DNA of 50,776 nucleotides from an alpha proteobacterium AAP38 (GTDB lineage: Bacteria > Pseudomonadota > Alphaproteobacteria > Azospirillales > Azospirillaceae): contig LJHR01000032.1 of the NCBI GenBank assembly GCA_001296005.1, positions 1-50,776 of the forward strand, read 5' to 3'. A program made the translations under genes and the position numbers. Position 1 is the stretch's first letter, and every line of letters starts with the position of its first letter. Below are positions 50,764 to 50,776 of this stretch, in pieces. The notes beneath the pieces are model-generated. The model was not told the DNA's origin. It saw only the letters and a list, made by a program, of their open reading frames with translations, and made no database searches.

Positions 50764-50776
50764 GGAGGCTGCCATG
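50764..50776 (+). other. Likely ribosome-binding site and start codon of the next gene
   Basis: GGAGG at 50764-50768 stands five bases before ATG at 50774-50776, the last three bases of the window. The AT-rich 240 bp before it (50530-50763) probably carry promoters for this gene and for the divergent DUF1624 gene. Confidence 0.5.

Noticed and set aside
1-50776. CRISPR arrays, rRNA and tRNA genes
   Set aside because: No regularly spaced direct repeats, rRNA signatures or tRNA cloverleaf-like segments were noticed, though a dedicated scan was not possible.

Overview
The window looks like chromosomal DNA of a GC-rich Alphaproteobacterium. Signs are two large TonB-dependent receptors, Tat signals, a Kup potassium carrier, dispersed GC-rich hairpin repeats and gene families typical of Azospirillaceae and sphingomonad-like genomes. 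The genus is an inference. I see no rRNA, tRNA or CRISPR array.

Positions ~290-19,440 look like an accessory region. On the left is the start of a Tat-exported chloroperoxidase-like hydrolase (1-285, minus), then a decayed tyrosine recombinase (684-1102). At 1361-8327 is a lasso-peptide gene cluster: cyclase (C), JmjC-type 2-oxoglutarate hydroxylase, a 53-residue precursor (A), sulfotransferase, HPr-kinase-like precursor kinase, PqqD-like recognition protein (B1) and a PRMT-like methyltransferase. The usual leader protease (B2) is not there; only ~330 bp without an intact gene lies between B1 and the methyltransferase. An ISL3-type insertion sequence with 23-bp inverted repeats (8362-10016) closes the cluster. 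The predicted core is 17 residues, begins with Gly, has Glu at position 8 for an 8-residue ring, one Arg at position 5, and ends in Ser. It therefore offers a plausible site to the kinase (C-terminal Ser) and the methyltransferase (Arg). This multi-tailored, B2-less cluster is the most interesting object in the window.

From 10,177 to 19,335, all on the minus strand, is a compact operon that reads as a complete acylglycerol-use pathway: TonB receptor, monoacylglycerol lipase-like hydrolase, GlpD, GlpK, acyl-CoA ligase, TetR regulator, then an SDR gene with its own promoter. The TonB and SDR promoters carry an identical 18-bp stretch around the palindrome TTACA-A-TGTAA, probably the TetR operator. 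The promoter end of the operon abuts a radical SAM gene (PA0069 type) lacking its N-terminal half and iron-sulfur cysteines, so the region probably arrived by an insertion or rearrangement that broke that gene.

From 20,049 to 35,452 the content is more ordinary: lytic transglycosylase, MmcQ/YjbR protein, Kup, RlpA-like protein, AraC regulator divergent from thiolase and acyl-CoA dehydrogenase (beta-oxidation), an ABC-2 exporter pair, a YedZ-like haem membrane protein, a tartrate/malate dehydrogenase - succinate-semialdehyde dehydrogenase - GNAT operon and a divergent aldehyde dehydrogenase.

From 35,668 to 45,667 is a minus-strand catabolic operon: HAD hydrolase, PuuB-like FAD oxidase, a complete Dpp-type ABC importer with a fused double ATPase, and a three-subunit opine/D-hydroxyproline/HCN-synthase-type dehydrogenase. 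It probably imports and oxidises an opine, imino acid or substituted amine, with the neighbouring aldehyde and succinate-semialdehyde dehydrogenases finishing the job. The window ends with a hydroxypyruvate reductase-like gene, a siderophore-type TonB receptor with a strong terminator, a DUF1624 membrane acyltransferase-like gene, and the likely start codon of a further plus-strand gene at the last three bases.
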